DNA from: Bacteroidales bacterium
Lineage (GTDB): Bacteria > Bacteroidota > Bacteroidia > Bacteroidales > UBA7960
Direction of reading: 5' to 3'
DNA: 37,234 nucleotides
Assembly: GCA_003550725.1 (NCBI GenBank)
Contig: PUKZ01000070.1
Span: forward strand, 1-37,234
Position numbers and translations under genes: made by a program
Notes under the pieces: generated by a model
What the model saw: the letters and a program-made list of their open reading frames with translations, nothing else
Database searches by the model: none
Told to the model about the DNA's origin: nothing
Shown: positions 1 to 6,180 of the stretch, piece after piece
Layout: each line of letters starts with the position of its first letter
How positions within the stretch are numbered: position 1 is the stretch's first letter

Positions 1-70
1 CTGAATTAACATAATCTTGAATAACTCGCAATTTAAACTCGTCCGTGTAGTGATTTACTTTTCTTTTCAT
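1..70 (-). CDS. IS3-type transposase OrfA, N-terminal 23 codons
   Basis: The reading frame starts at 70 and leaves the window at its left edge, so only 23 codons are visible. They read MKRKVNHYTDEFKLRVIQDY and continue VNS. A basic start followed by Y-(T/S)-D-E-F-K-x-x-V-I/V-x-x-Y is the usual opening of the HTH_Tnp_1 helix-turn-helix in OrfA of IS3-family elements. OrfA binds the element ends and normally makes the OrfAB transposase by frameshift. It is too short to say whether the element is intact. Confidence 0.7.
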   Translation of the reverse strand, partial: MKRKVNHYTDEFKLRVIQDYVNS

Positions 71-115
71 AGTCCTGATTTAATTTTACTTTTTCTGTAA
101 ACTTATTTCAGGACA
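1..115 (-). mobile_element. Partial IS3-family insertion sequence end
   Basis: This is the left edge of the window. On the minus strand a terminus reading TGTCCTGAAATAAG starts at 115. It is followed by about 45 bp of AT-rich leader and a transposase start codon at 70-68. The terminus TGTCCTGA is repeated as an inverted copy (AGTCCTGA at 71-78 on the plus strand) directly before the start codon, so a read-through transcript could fold over the transposase start. The rest of the element lies outside the window. The family assignment rests on the OrfA N-terminus and on remembered IS3-type ends, not on a database hit. Confidence 0.75.
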
Positions 116-141
116 AGTCAATTAACAACTTCCTTCACCAA

Positions 142-190
142 CCCGTCACTCGCTACCCGTTACCCGTTACCCGTCACTCGTCACTCGTCA
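142..190. repeat. Heptamer array A1 (7 units)
   Basis: Seven consecutive 7-bp units fill 142-190 exactly. They are variants of CCCGTTA, CCCGTCA and CTCGTCA, i.e. GTYACYC in another phase, with one unit reading CTCGCTA. Variation is almost confined to two pyrimidine positions. The array begins 27 bp from the IS3 end and runs into hypD: the last codons and the TGA stop of hypD (181-183) are made of repeat sequence. Read on the minus strand every unit contains TGA or TAA, so an array stops translation in all frames. Confidence 0.9.
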
Positions 191-1266
191 AAGCTAAACC
201 TAAAATAGGCATTACACGCTCCTTCGTGTGAAACCATACAGGCGCCTACAGGATTTGTTGATGTGCATACTTTCCCAAACAATTTGCAATCGTGCGGTTT
301 TTTCAATCCTTTCAATATTTCGCCGCAGATACATCCTTTTTCTTCTATGGTCTCTTCCACATCAACGGGGATCATCTTTTCGGCATCAAACATTTTATAT
401 TTTTCAGCTATACCAAGCCCGCTTTTTGGTATGATGCCAAATCCCCGCCACCAGTCATCACGCAGTTTAAAAACTTCTTCCGTTGTTTTAAGGGCAATGG
501 TGTTGCCTTCGGGCTTAACAACTCGGCTGTATTGAATTTCAACGCTGTATCTTTTTTCTTTGATCTGTTTCAGCAACATATAAATTGACTGCAAAATATC
601 CACCGGTTCGAAACCCGATATAACGCAGCCGACACCATATTCTTCGGGTATATTCTGATATATGCCTGAGCCGGTTATTGTGCTGACATGTCCGGGGGCA
701 ATATAGCCGTCAATCTTAACACCTTCGTCAATAAGCGCACCCATTGCCGGAGGCATTATCTTATGTGAACTAAGAACAAAAAAGTTTTTAATATTCTCTG
801 CGGCACCGTTTTTTATTCCTTGGGCAGTGCCCGGTGCGGTTGTTTCAAATCCTATGCCAAGGAAAACAACCTTTTTGTCGGGGTTGTTGCGTGCAATATC
901 AAGTGCATCCAGCACTGAATAAACAATACGAACGTCATTGCCTTTGCTTATTTCTTTTTCAAGGCTTGATGAGGAGCCGGGTACGCGTATTAAATCGCCA
1001 AATGTAGTGATAATAACATCGTCTAATCTGCTGTATGCCACTGCCTGATCAATAAATCTTTTGCTTGTGACGCACACAGGACATCCCGGTCCCGACATCA
1101 GGTTGATCTGGTCAGGCAAAAGTGATGATATGCCAAATTTTTGTATTGCCCAGGTATGCCCGCCGCAAACCTCCATTAAGGAAACATTACGGTCTGCAAT
1201 GTCCTCTATCTTTTGTACAAGATTTTTTACAAGGTCTTTATTGCGAAATTCGTCAATGTATTTCAT
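181..1266 (-). CDS. hypD: Hydrogenase maturation factor HypD
   Basis: HypD is an iron-sulfur scaffold that works with HypC to assemble the Fe(CN)2CO group of [NiFe]-hydrogenases in the cytoplasm. The 361-residue protein has the normal family length and all signatures: CGGHT around residue 34-38, GPGCPVC at 59-65, then CICGEILKG and the C-terminal CKLFGKVCTSTNPVGACMVS stretch with the cysteines that hold the [4Fe-4S] cluster. It follows hypC by 89 bp on the same strand. The last residues (DE) and the stop codon come from a heptamer array, and a second array lies 5 bp before the start codon. hypE, which usually follows, is missing because an IS3-type element begins 66 bp after the stop. Confidence 0.97.
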   Translation of the reverse strand: MKYIDEFRNKDLVKNLVQKIEDIADRNVSLMEVCGGHTWAIQKFGISSLLPDQINLMSGPGCPVCVTSKRFIDQAVAYSRLDDVIITTFGDLIRVPGSSSSLEKEISKGNDVRIVYSVLDALDIARNNPDKKVVFLGIGFETTAPGTAQGIKNGAAENIKNFFVLSSHKIMPPAMGALIDEGVKIDGYIAPGHVSTITGSGIYQNIPEEYGVGCVISGFEPVDILQSIYMLLKQIKEKRYSVEIQYSRVVKPEGNTIALKTTEEVFKLRDDWWRGFGIIPKSGLGIAEKYKMFDAEKMIPVDVEETIEEKGCICGEILKGLKKPHDCKLFGKVCTSTNPVGACMVSHEGACNAYFRFSFDE

Positions 1267-1271
1267 TTTTT

Positions 1272-1299
1272 GAGTAACGAGTAACGAGTAACAGATAAC
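1272..1299. repeat. Heptamer array A2 (4 units) in the hypD leader
   Basis: Three exact copies of GAGTAAC and one AGATAAC fill 1272-1299 on the plus strand. On the hypD sense strand this reads GTTACTC repeated, ending 5 nt before the hypD ATG. Partial units (GACGGTTACTTGTTACAG, about 1316-1333) continue toward hypC. The plus-strand orientation is opposite to array A1, so hypD is bracketed by inverted arrays. Confidence 0.88.
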
Positions 1300-1355
1300 G
1301 GGTTGGTGTTTTATTGACGGTTACTTGTTACAGATTTGATATATAATAATTAAAA

Positions 1356-1592
1356 TTATTTTTCAGCTTCCTTTTTGTTCGACTCTTCCAATTCGTTGAA
1401 TAAACGCAGTGTTTCCAAAGCCTCTTCTTCATCTAGTTTTTGAATGGCAAAGCCTGTATGGACAAGCACATAATCATCCACTTTCACATCTTCGAGAAGC
1501 TGCAGTGAAGTTTCATATTCAGTACCACCAACGGAAACAATTGCTTTACCGCCGTCAATGGATTTTACTTTTCCGGGAATACTTAAGCACAT
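1356..1592 (-). CDS. hypC: Hydrogenase maturation chaperone HypC
   Basis: HypC is a small chaperone (HypC/HupF family) that carries the iron precursor with HypD and delivers it to the hydrogenase large subunit. The 78-residue protein starts with MCLSIPGKV. The Cys2 and the CLSIPG motif are essential in the family, and the size is typical. A beta-barrel core (KAIVSVGGTEYETSL and the VLVHTGFAIQKLDEEEA segment) is followed by a charged C-terminal tail rich in E and K. It lies 58 bp after hypF and 89 bp before hypD. A TAATTTTG element at 1622-1629 could give it its own promoter within the hypF-hypC gap. Confidence 0.96.
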   Translation of the reverse strand: MCLSIPGKVKSIDGGKAIVSVGGTEYETSLQLLEDVKVDDYVLVHTGFAIQKLDEEEALETLRLFNELEESNKKEAEK

Positions 1593-1621
1593 AAGTTAAC
1601 TTTTTATTTGTTTTTCGGGTG

Positions 1622-1629
1622 CAAAATTA
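1622..1629 (-). promoter_or_regulatory. Candidate -7 promoter element for hypC
   Basis: On the minus strand the sequence reads TAATTTTG and fits the Bacteroidetes -7 consensus TAnnTTTG. It lies 29 bp before the hypC start. The 11-mer ATTAATTTTGC around it is identical to the one before hypF (3948-3958). No convincing -33 TTG is seen at the usual spacing. Confidence 0.4.
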
Positions 1630-1650
1630 ATCAATTTTTGCGTGTTAAAT

Positions 1651-3918
1651 TCATCTTTTCTTATTTGCTGCGATTATCAATTGCCCCAATGCAATACCGC
1701 CATCATTGGCCGGTATTTTTGATTGTGAATATATAGTATAACCTTTTTGGGAAAGCTTTTGTTCGATATTTTCGGCAAGGAATTTATTCTGGAATGTACC
1801 ACCAGAAAGGACAACTTTACTTATGTTGTGCTGACGGCTTATTGTGCTTACAGTTTGTAAAATAACTTCAATAACAGTATTGTGAAATTTGGTTGAAACC
1901 TTGTGTATTGGGATATTGTTTTTGATATCTTTTACTATTTGCTCAATGGTTGGTTTGAACGATATTGTATCACCGGTATAAAAGTTGTAAGTGTCCGGTA
2001 TTGTTTTGTCAATCGCAGCTTCGAGCCTCATCGGAGCTTCGGCGTGAAACCGGCTTTTGGGGCAGAGGTTTACAAGTGCACTGACAGCATCAAACAACCT
2101 GCCTGCACCTGCTGATAAAGGCGTGTTGATATTGGCATCTATGGCACTGCATAAGAACTTTACCTTTTCGTTATCAATATTTTGCAGAAATGGCAGGTTA
2201 AAATCCAGAAACTCCAGTCCATAAACTTTATAAAGGTGAGCCACTGCCATTCGCCATGGTTCATAAGTAACCATGTCGCCTCCCGGCATTGGCATGTATT
2301 CAAAATGACTTATCCTTTTGAAATCATTAAAGTCGCAAACCATAAACTCGCTTCCCCAGATATTACCATCAGTGCCATATCCTGTACCGTCCATTGCTAC
2401 TCCTATTACCGGTTCGTTAATGCCATTTTCAGCCATACATGAAGCTATGTGCGCATGATGGTGCTGAACTTTAATGGCAGGCAGATCAAACTCATCGGCA
2501 TATCGTGTTGACAAATAGTCAGGATGCATATCCTTGACAATAATCTTTGGCTCAAACCGGAACAGCTTTTTGTATTTTTCAATAGTTTCGGCAAAAAACT
2601 CATAAGTTTCAATATTCTTAAGGTCACCGATATGCTGGCTAAGTATTGCCTGTTTGTCTTTGCCAATGCAGAAGCAGTTTGCCAGTTCTGCACCTGTGGC
2701 AAGTATGCCATCAACATCAGTATCCAGCTTTACCGGCACAGGGGCATACCCGCGAGAACGCCGGAAGATTCGTTCTTTATTGTTCATTATAGATGCTACC
2801 GAATCATCAGTACGGTTATGAATATGGCGGTTATAAGTCAGCACACCATCGCAGATGCTTCCCAGGACTTCAATAGCTTGCTGATTATCGGTTATTATGG
2901 GTTCATCGGAAATATTGCCGCTTGTAAGAACAATCGCGTCGAGCCCGGATTTTTCAAAAAGAAGGTAATGCATAGGCATATAAGGGAGCATTGCTCCGAT
3001 AGTGTTGAAGCCTACGTTTACCGAAGGTGCCAGTTTCTCTTTTTCTTTGAGCAAAACAATCGGGCGCCGAAGTGAGAACAAAGATCTTTCTTCTTCAGCA
3101 TTAATATGCGCATACTTTTTGGCGGTTTCAATGCAACGAAACATTACTGCAAACGGTTTACCTTCGCGGTTTTTAAGCTTTCTCAGTCGCGCCACAGTTT
3201 CCTCGCAGAAGGCATCACATGCAATAAAAAACCCGCCAAGCCCTTTTATAGCCAAAATATTTTTGTTTTCCAGCAACTGTATCGTTTTATCAAGTATTTC
3301 TTTCCGGGCTTTTATGATTTCACCATTCAGGAAAAGGCTGTACTCCGGCCCACAAACACTGCAGGCAACAGGTTGAGCGTGAAATCTCCGGTCGAGGATA
3401 TCTGTATATTCATTGCGGCAGTCATCGCACATTACAAATTCTTTCATTGTTGTCTTTTCCCTGTCGTAGGGAAGGTCTTGAATAATTGTGAACCGGGGGC
3501 CGCAGTTGGTGCAATTGATGAAAGGGTAATCAATTCGGTTGAGTTGAGTCTTCATGTCTGCCAGGCAATCATCACAAACGGCAATGTCGGGGCTAACATC
3601 AGTGATAGTTTGAGAAACGGAACTGCTTTTTACTATATGAAAATCTAAAAAATCAATATTATCAATCTCTTTGTGGTTTATTGATTCAATATGCGAGGCA
3701 GGAGGAGCTTTTTTGCGAATAAGGTTTGAAAATTCGGAAAGCTCTGTTGATGTGCATTTAAGCTTTATTACTACACCATCATTACGATTTTCAACACTAC
3801 CGTTGAGCTTCAGACCTGTAGCTATTCTATAAACAAATGGCCTGAAGCCGACACCCTGTATAAGCCCTTCAATTTTTATACGGTAGGTCTTTTTATTAAA
3901 TTCTGTGTTAAATGGCAT
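1651..3918 (-). CDS. hypF: Carbamoyltransferase HypF
   Basis: HypF makes the cyanide ligands of [NiFe]-hydrogenase: it activates carbamoyl phosphate with ATP and transfers the carbamoyl group to the C-terminal cysteine of HypE. The 755-residue protein has the complete family order. An acylphosphatase domain comes first (IEGLIQGVGFRPFVYRIA near residue 16). Two zinc-finger blocks follow, with CDDCLADM, CTNCGPRFT, CDDCRNEY and CSVCGPEY. Then come a YrdC-like domain (NILAIKGLGGFFIACDA and the KNREGKPFAVMFR segment) and a Kae1-like domain with VQHHHAHIASCMAE and VIGVAMDGTGYGTDG, ending with LSGGTFQN. It is the first gene of hypF-hypC-hypD on this strand, with a promoter element at 3949-3956. Confidence 0.97.
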   Translation of the reverse strand: MPFNTEFNKKTYRIKIEGLIQGVGFRPFVYRIATGLKLNGSVENRNDGVVIKLKCTSTELSEFSNLIRKKAPPASHIESINHKEIDNIDFLDFHIVKSSSVSQTITDVSPDIAVCDDCLADMKTQLNRIDYPFINCTNCGPRFTIIQDLPYDREKTTMKEFVMCDDCRNEYTDILDRRFHAQPVACSVCGPEYSLFLNGEIIKARKEILDKTIQLLENKNILAIKGLGGFFIACDAFCEETVARLRKLKNREGKPFAVMFRCIETAKKYAHINAEEERSLFSLRRPIVLLKEKEKLAPSVNVGFNTIGAMLPYMPMHYLLFEKSGLDAIVLTSGNISDEPIITDNQQAIEVLGSICDGVLTYNRHIHNRTDDSVASIMNNKERIFRRSRGYAPVPVKLDTDVDGILATGAELANCFCIGKDKQAILSQHIGDLKNIETYEFFAETIEKYKKLFRFEPKIIVKDMHPDYLSTRYADEFDLPAIKVQHHHAHIASCMAENGINEPVIGVAMDGTGYGTDGNIWGSEFMVCDFNDFKRISHFEYMPMPGGDMVTYEPWRMAVAHLYKVYGLEFLDFNLPFLQNIDNEKVKFLCSAIDANINTPLSAGAGRLFDAVSALVNLCPKSRFHAEAPMRLEAAIDKTIPDTYNFYTGDTISFKPTIEQIVKDIKNNIPIHKVSTKFHNTVIEVILQTVSTISRQHNISKVVLSGGTFQNKFLAENIEQKLSQKGYTIYSQSKIPANDGGIALGQLIIAANKKR

Positions 3919-3948
3919 TCTTTAGTTAAACTGTGTATTTTAAAAAAG

Positions 3949-3956
3949 CAAAATTA
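3949..3956 (-). promoter_or_regulatory. Candidate -7 promoter element for hypF
   Basis: The minus strand reads TAATTTTG, matching TAnnTTTG, 30 bp before the hypF start codon, and it shares the 11-mer ATTAATTTTGC with the element before hypC. A TTG on the minus strand at 3982-3984 is about 25 bp away, longer than usual for a -33 element. Confidence 0.45.
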
Positions 3957-4013
3957 ATAATTTATTTAGCTTGATATATTTCAACTGCTTAGATATTCTG
4001 ACTTTAAAAAAAG

Positions 4014-4031
4014 TTGTTAATTTTGTAACAA
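4014..4031. promoter_or_regulatory. Rex-like operator between hypF and crcB-rex
   Basis: The 18-bp sequence TTGTTAATTTTGTAACAA is an inverted repeat with 6-bp arms TTGTTA and TAACAA. It differs at one position from the Rex box described in clostridia and other anaerobes (TTGTTAA-N4-TTAACAA). It lies in the divergent spacer, 95 bp before hypF and 96 bp before crcB, and rex itself is the second gene of the rightward unit. This suggests Rex regulates itself and perhaps the hyp genes. I found no second copy in the window. Confidence 0.55.
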
Positions 4032-4062
4032 TAAAAATTACCATTTGTTGCTTCTATAGATA

Positions 4063-4070
4063 TAATTTTG
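4063..4070 (+). promoter_or_regulatory. Candidate -7 promoter element for crcB-rex
   Basis: TAATTTTG matches TAnnTTTG and starts 31 bp after the Rex-like palindrome. TTTGTTG at 4044-4050 could contribute a -33 element, but the spacing is short at 12-15 bp. The leader before crcB is about 55 nt. I looked for a fluoride (crcB-motif) riboswitch and could not recognise one. Confidence 0.35.
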
Positions 4071-4127
4071 ACTTTATGTATAGACAGTAATTAAGTGTAT
4101 GGCTAAAAAATTTTAAAACATAACAAT

Positions 4128-4514
4128 ATGAACACGGTTTTATATCTGATGATTGGTGGGGCTGTAGGCACTCTGTCACGTTATTTTTTGGCATTGTCGG
4201 TAAACAAATTATTTCCAGTTTTATTTCCGGTGGGTACTTTGGTTGTTAACTCAATCGGGTGTTTTGTGATTGGTGTTTTTTGGGGAATGGGTGGACATAC
4301 AGTTTTCTCAGTTAATATGCGGGCTTTTCTTTTTGTTGGTATTCTAGGTGGTTTTACCACAATGTCTACTTTTAGTATTGAAACGATGAACTTGTTTCAC
4401 TATAATGAATTTAAACTTGGGATTTTAAACATATTTGCCACTAATATAATATGCTTGTTGATGACAGCAGCCGGGTTTTTTATTTCAAGAACCTTTATAG
4501 GTTTTTCTAAATAA
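4128..4514 (+). CDS. crcB: Fluoride ion exporter CrcB/Fluc
   Basis: CrcB/Fluc proteins are small four-helix membrane channels that form antiparallel dimers and let fluoride leave the cell. The 128-residue protein has the usual length and motifs: GGAVGTLSRYFL near the N-terminus, GTLVVNSIGCFVIG in helix 2, and GILGGFTTMSTFSIE, where the family normally has GGxTTFSTF. Four hydrophobic segments are visible (about residues 3-22, 34-55, 66-84 and 98-124). The Asn of VNS and the Phe/Ser/Thr run of the pore are present. It is the first gene of a rightward group with rex 89 bp downstream. Grouping with rex suggests shared transcription rather than fluoride-specific control. Confidence 0.93.
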   Translation: MNTVLYLMIGGAVGTLSRYFLALSVNKLFPVLFPVGTLVVNSIGCFVIGVFWGMGGHTVFSVNMRAFLFVGILGGFTTMSTFSIETMNLFHYNEFKLGILNIFATNIICLLMTAAGFFISRTFIGFSK

Positions 4515-4603
4515 TAAACACATGATCATTCAGTGATATTGTAAATAAGTATATAAAATTAGTATTCAGAATTTAGCAGTGTTAAATAAAATGATTGAAT
4601 AGT

Positions 4604-5236
4604 ATGTCTAATAAGAAGAAATTTGATTTGCCCGGCAAGACAGTTGAGAGACTTAGTAAGTACAGGAGAGTGCTTTTTGACAGGATAGGAGAAGGCAAAA
4701 TCAATATTTACAGTCATGAGCTTGCAGGGATGATGAATCTGACTTCCGTACAAGTCAGGCGTGATCTGATGTTGATAGGTTATTCAGGAAGCCAGAGTAC
4801 CGGCTATGCTATTAAGGATTTAATTGAAGTGATCGGAAGCATAATGGATAGTAATGAAGGGGAAAGGATTGCAATAATTGGTATGGGAGACCTTGGAAGA
4901 TCAATAACCAACTACTTCAAAGGAAAAAGAGAAAAACTCGAAATAGTTGCTTCGTTTGATAATAATCCTAAAAAAATTGGACGGAAGATAGCAGGTGTAC
5001 CATGCTATGATGAAAATGAGATGACTGAAATAATTAAAAATGAAAATATATCAATTGCGGTGATAACTGTTCCATCGGAAGCAACAAAGTTAGTGGCCCA
5101 AAAATTATTACAAACCGGAATTAAAGGAATACTCAACTTTACGTCGGAACCCTTAACAGTACCAGAAGGAGTTTACCTGGAAGAGTATGATATCATAACT
5201 TCATTAGAAAAATTAGCTTATTTTGTAAATAAATAA
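4604..5236 (+). CDS. rex: Redox-sensing transcriptional repressor Rex
   Basis: Rex dimers bind palindromic operators when NADH is low and leave DNA when NADH rises, so fermentation and hydrogen metabolism genes are switched on under reducing conditions. From the ATG at 4604 the protein has 210 residues, typical of Rex. An in-frame TTG at 4595 is possible but would add only NS before the family start. The N-terminal winged helix contains LTSVQVRRDLMLIGYSG, with the recognition helix. The Rossmann domain contains IAIIGMGDLGRSITNYF (GxGxxG-type), and the C-terminal swapped helix is EEYDIITSLEKLAYFVNK. It follows crcB by 89 bp. The Rex-like palindrome upstream at 4014-4031 suggests autoregulation. 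Confidence 0.95.
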   Translation: MSNKKKFDLPGKTVERLSKYRRVLFDRIGEGKINIYSHELAGMMNLTSVQVRRDLMLIGYSGSQSTGYAIKDLIEVIGSIMDSNEGERIAIIGMGDLGRSITNYFKGKREKLEIVASFDNNPKKIGRKIAGVPCYDENEMTEIIKNENISIAVITVPSEATKLVAQKLLQTGIKGILNFTSEPLTVPEGVYLEEYDIITSLEKLAYFVNK

Positions 5237-5268
5237 TTAATTGCCGAGTACCGGGTGATGATATATTT

Positions 5269-5310
5269 GTTACCCGTCACCCGTCACCCGTCACTCGTTA
5301 CCCGTTACTT
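5269..5310. repeat. Heptamer array A3 (6 units) in the ribF-like leader
   Basis: Six 7-bp units (GTTACCC, GTCACCC twice, GTCACTC, GTTACCC, GTTACTT) fill 5269-5310 and end 3 bp before the ATG of the RibF-like gene. The polarity relative to the downstream gene is the same as in the hypD leader. Degenerate copies (CGAGTACCGGGTGATG at about 5245-5260) precede it. The array takes the place of any ribosome binding site. Confidence 0.9.
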
Positions 5311-5313
5311 CTT

Positions 5314-6156
5314 ATGAGAGTATTTAACAGTTTTGAGGAAGCAAAAGGAAAGATCAAAAATGCAGTGGTAACCACCGGCTCTTTTGATGGAGTGCATATT
5401 GGGCATAAAGAGATAGTAAAAAGATTAAACAGCATTGCTAAGGATATTTGCGGGGAGTCTGTTGTAGTTACTTTTAATCCACATCCAAGAATTATACTGT
5501 ACCCAGATCAAAAAGACTTAAAGCTTATTAATACACTCGAAGAAAAGACGATGCTTCTCGAGAGTGCAGGACTCAAAAATCTAATTGTGGTAAACTTTAC
5601 TCTGGAGTTTTCAAAAATACCATCTGATAGTTTTATAGCCCGGCATATTGCAGGAGATCTTGGTGCAAAAGTACTTGTAGCAAGTTATAACCATCAATTT
5701 GGCCATAACAGGCAGGGAGACAGAGATTATCTGTATCAACTTGCAGAGAAACATGATTTCAGTATAGAAGAAATTCCAATGTTGCAAATTAATAATGAAA
5801 CTATAAGCTCAACAAAAATCAGGAAAGCCCTGTTTAGGGGAGATGTTGAGACTGCAAACTCATACCTTGGTTATGAGTACTTCATGATCGGCAATATTAA
5901 ACTGAATAAAAATGAACGAGGTGAGGCTTGTGAATCTATATATGAATTTCAAATTGATGACCACAACAAACTGTTGCCTCCTGAAGGGGCTTATGAGATA
6001 AAACTTGCCTTTGAGGACAAAGTAATTCCTGGTAAAGCTATATTAGATAGTAACCGGAAAATAATTATTGAAATTAAGAATGATACTGGCATTAACAAGA
6101 AAAGGAATAATTGCATGATTATTTTTCTTAAAAATCTTAACAGCAAAAAGTCATAG
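5314..6156 (+). CDS. RibF-like FAD synthetase with degenerate riboflavin-kinase domain
   Basis: The N-terminal half is a clear FMN adenylyltransferase (FAD synthetase) domain of the RibF family. It has TTGSFDGVHIGH at residues 20-31, VVTFNPHPR, the RQGD segment and the ISSTKIRKAL motif near 164-173, which together bind ATP and FMN. The C-terminal half (about 185-280) should be the riboflavin kinase barrel, but the GxPTAN segment and the RPTF motif of that family are absent. Only the GxIxxG-like start (IGNIKLNKNERGEA) and LLPPEGAYEIKL recall it. The protein is shorter (280 residues) than the usual 300-315. The family therefore predicts FAD synthesis from FMN but not riboflavin phosphorylation. 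A standard RibF elsewhere in the genome would be expected. The gene follows rex and a heptamer array, and precedes the MOT1-like transporter by 24 bp. Confidence 0.8.
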   Translation: MRVFNSFEEAKGKIKNAVVTTGSFDGVHIGHKEIVKRLNSIAKDICGESVVVTFNPHPRIILYPDQKDLKLINTLEEKTMLLESAGLKNLIVVNFTLEFSKIPSDSFIARHIAGDLGAKVLVASYNHQFGHNRQGDRDYLYQLAEKHDFSIEEIPMLQINNETISSTKIRKALFRGDVETANSYLGYEYFMIGNIKLNKNERGEACESIYEFQIDDHNKLLPPEGAYEIKLAFEDKVIPGKAILDSNRKIIIEIKNDTGINKKRNNCMIIFLKNLNSKKS

Positions 6157-6180
6157 TGTACTAAACTTGATAATAGTTAG

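Noticed and set aside
142..190. Possible CRISPR or direct-repeat array at the heptamer blocks
   Set aside because: Units are 7 bp with no spacers and no cas genes are near; it is a simple tandem repeat.
2524..3075. 183-codon plus-strand frame inside hypF
   Set aside because: It is antisense to the conserved YrdC and Kae1-like regions of hypF and has no recognisable domain.
4032..4127. Fluoride riboswitch before crcB
   Set aside because: The conserved crcB-motif segments could not be recognised in the 96-bp leader.
4595..4603. TTG start of rex at 4595
   Set aside because: It adds three residues not seen in Rex; ATG at 4604 fits the family.
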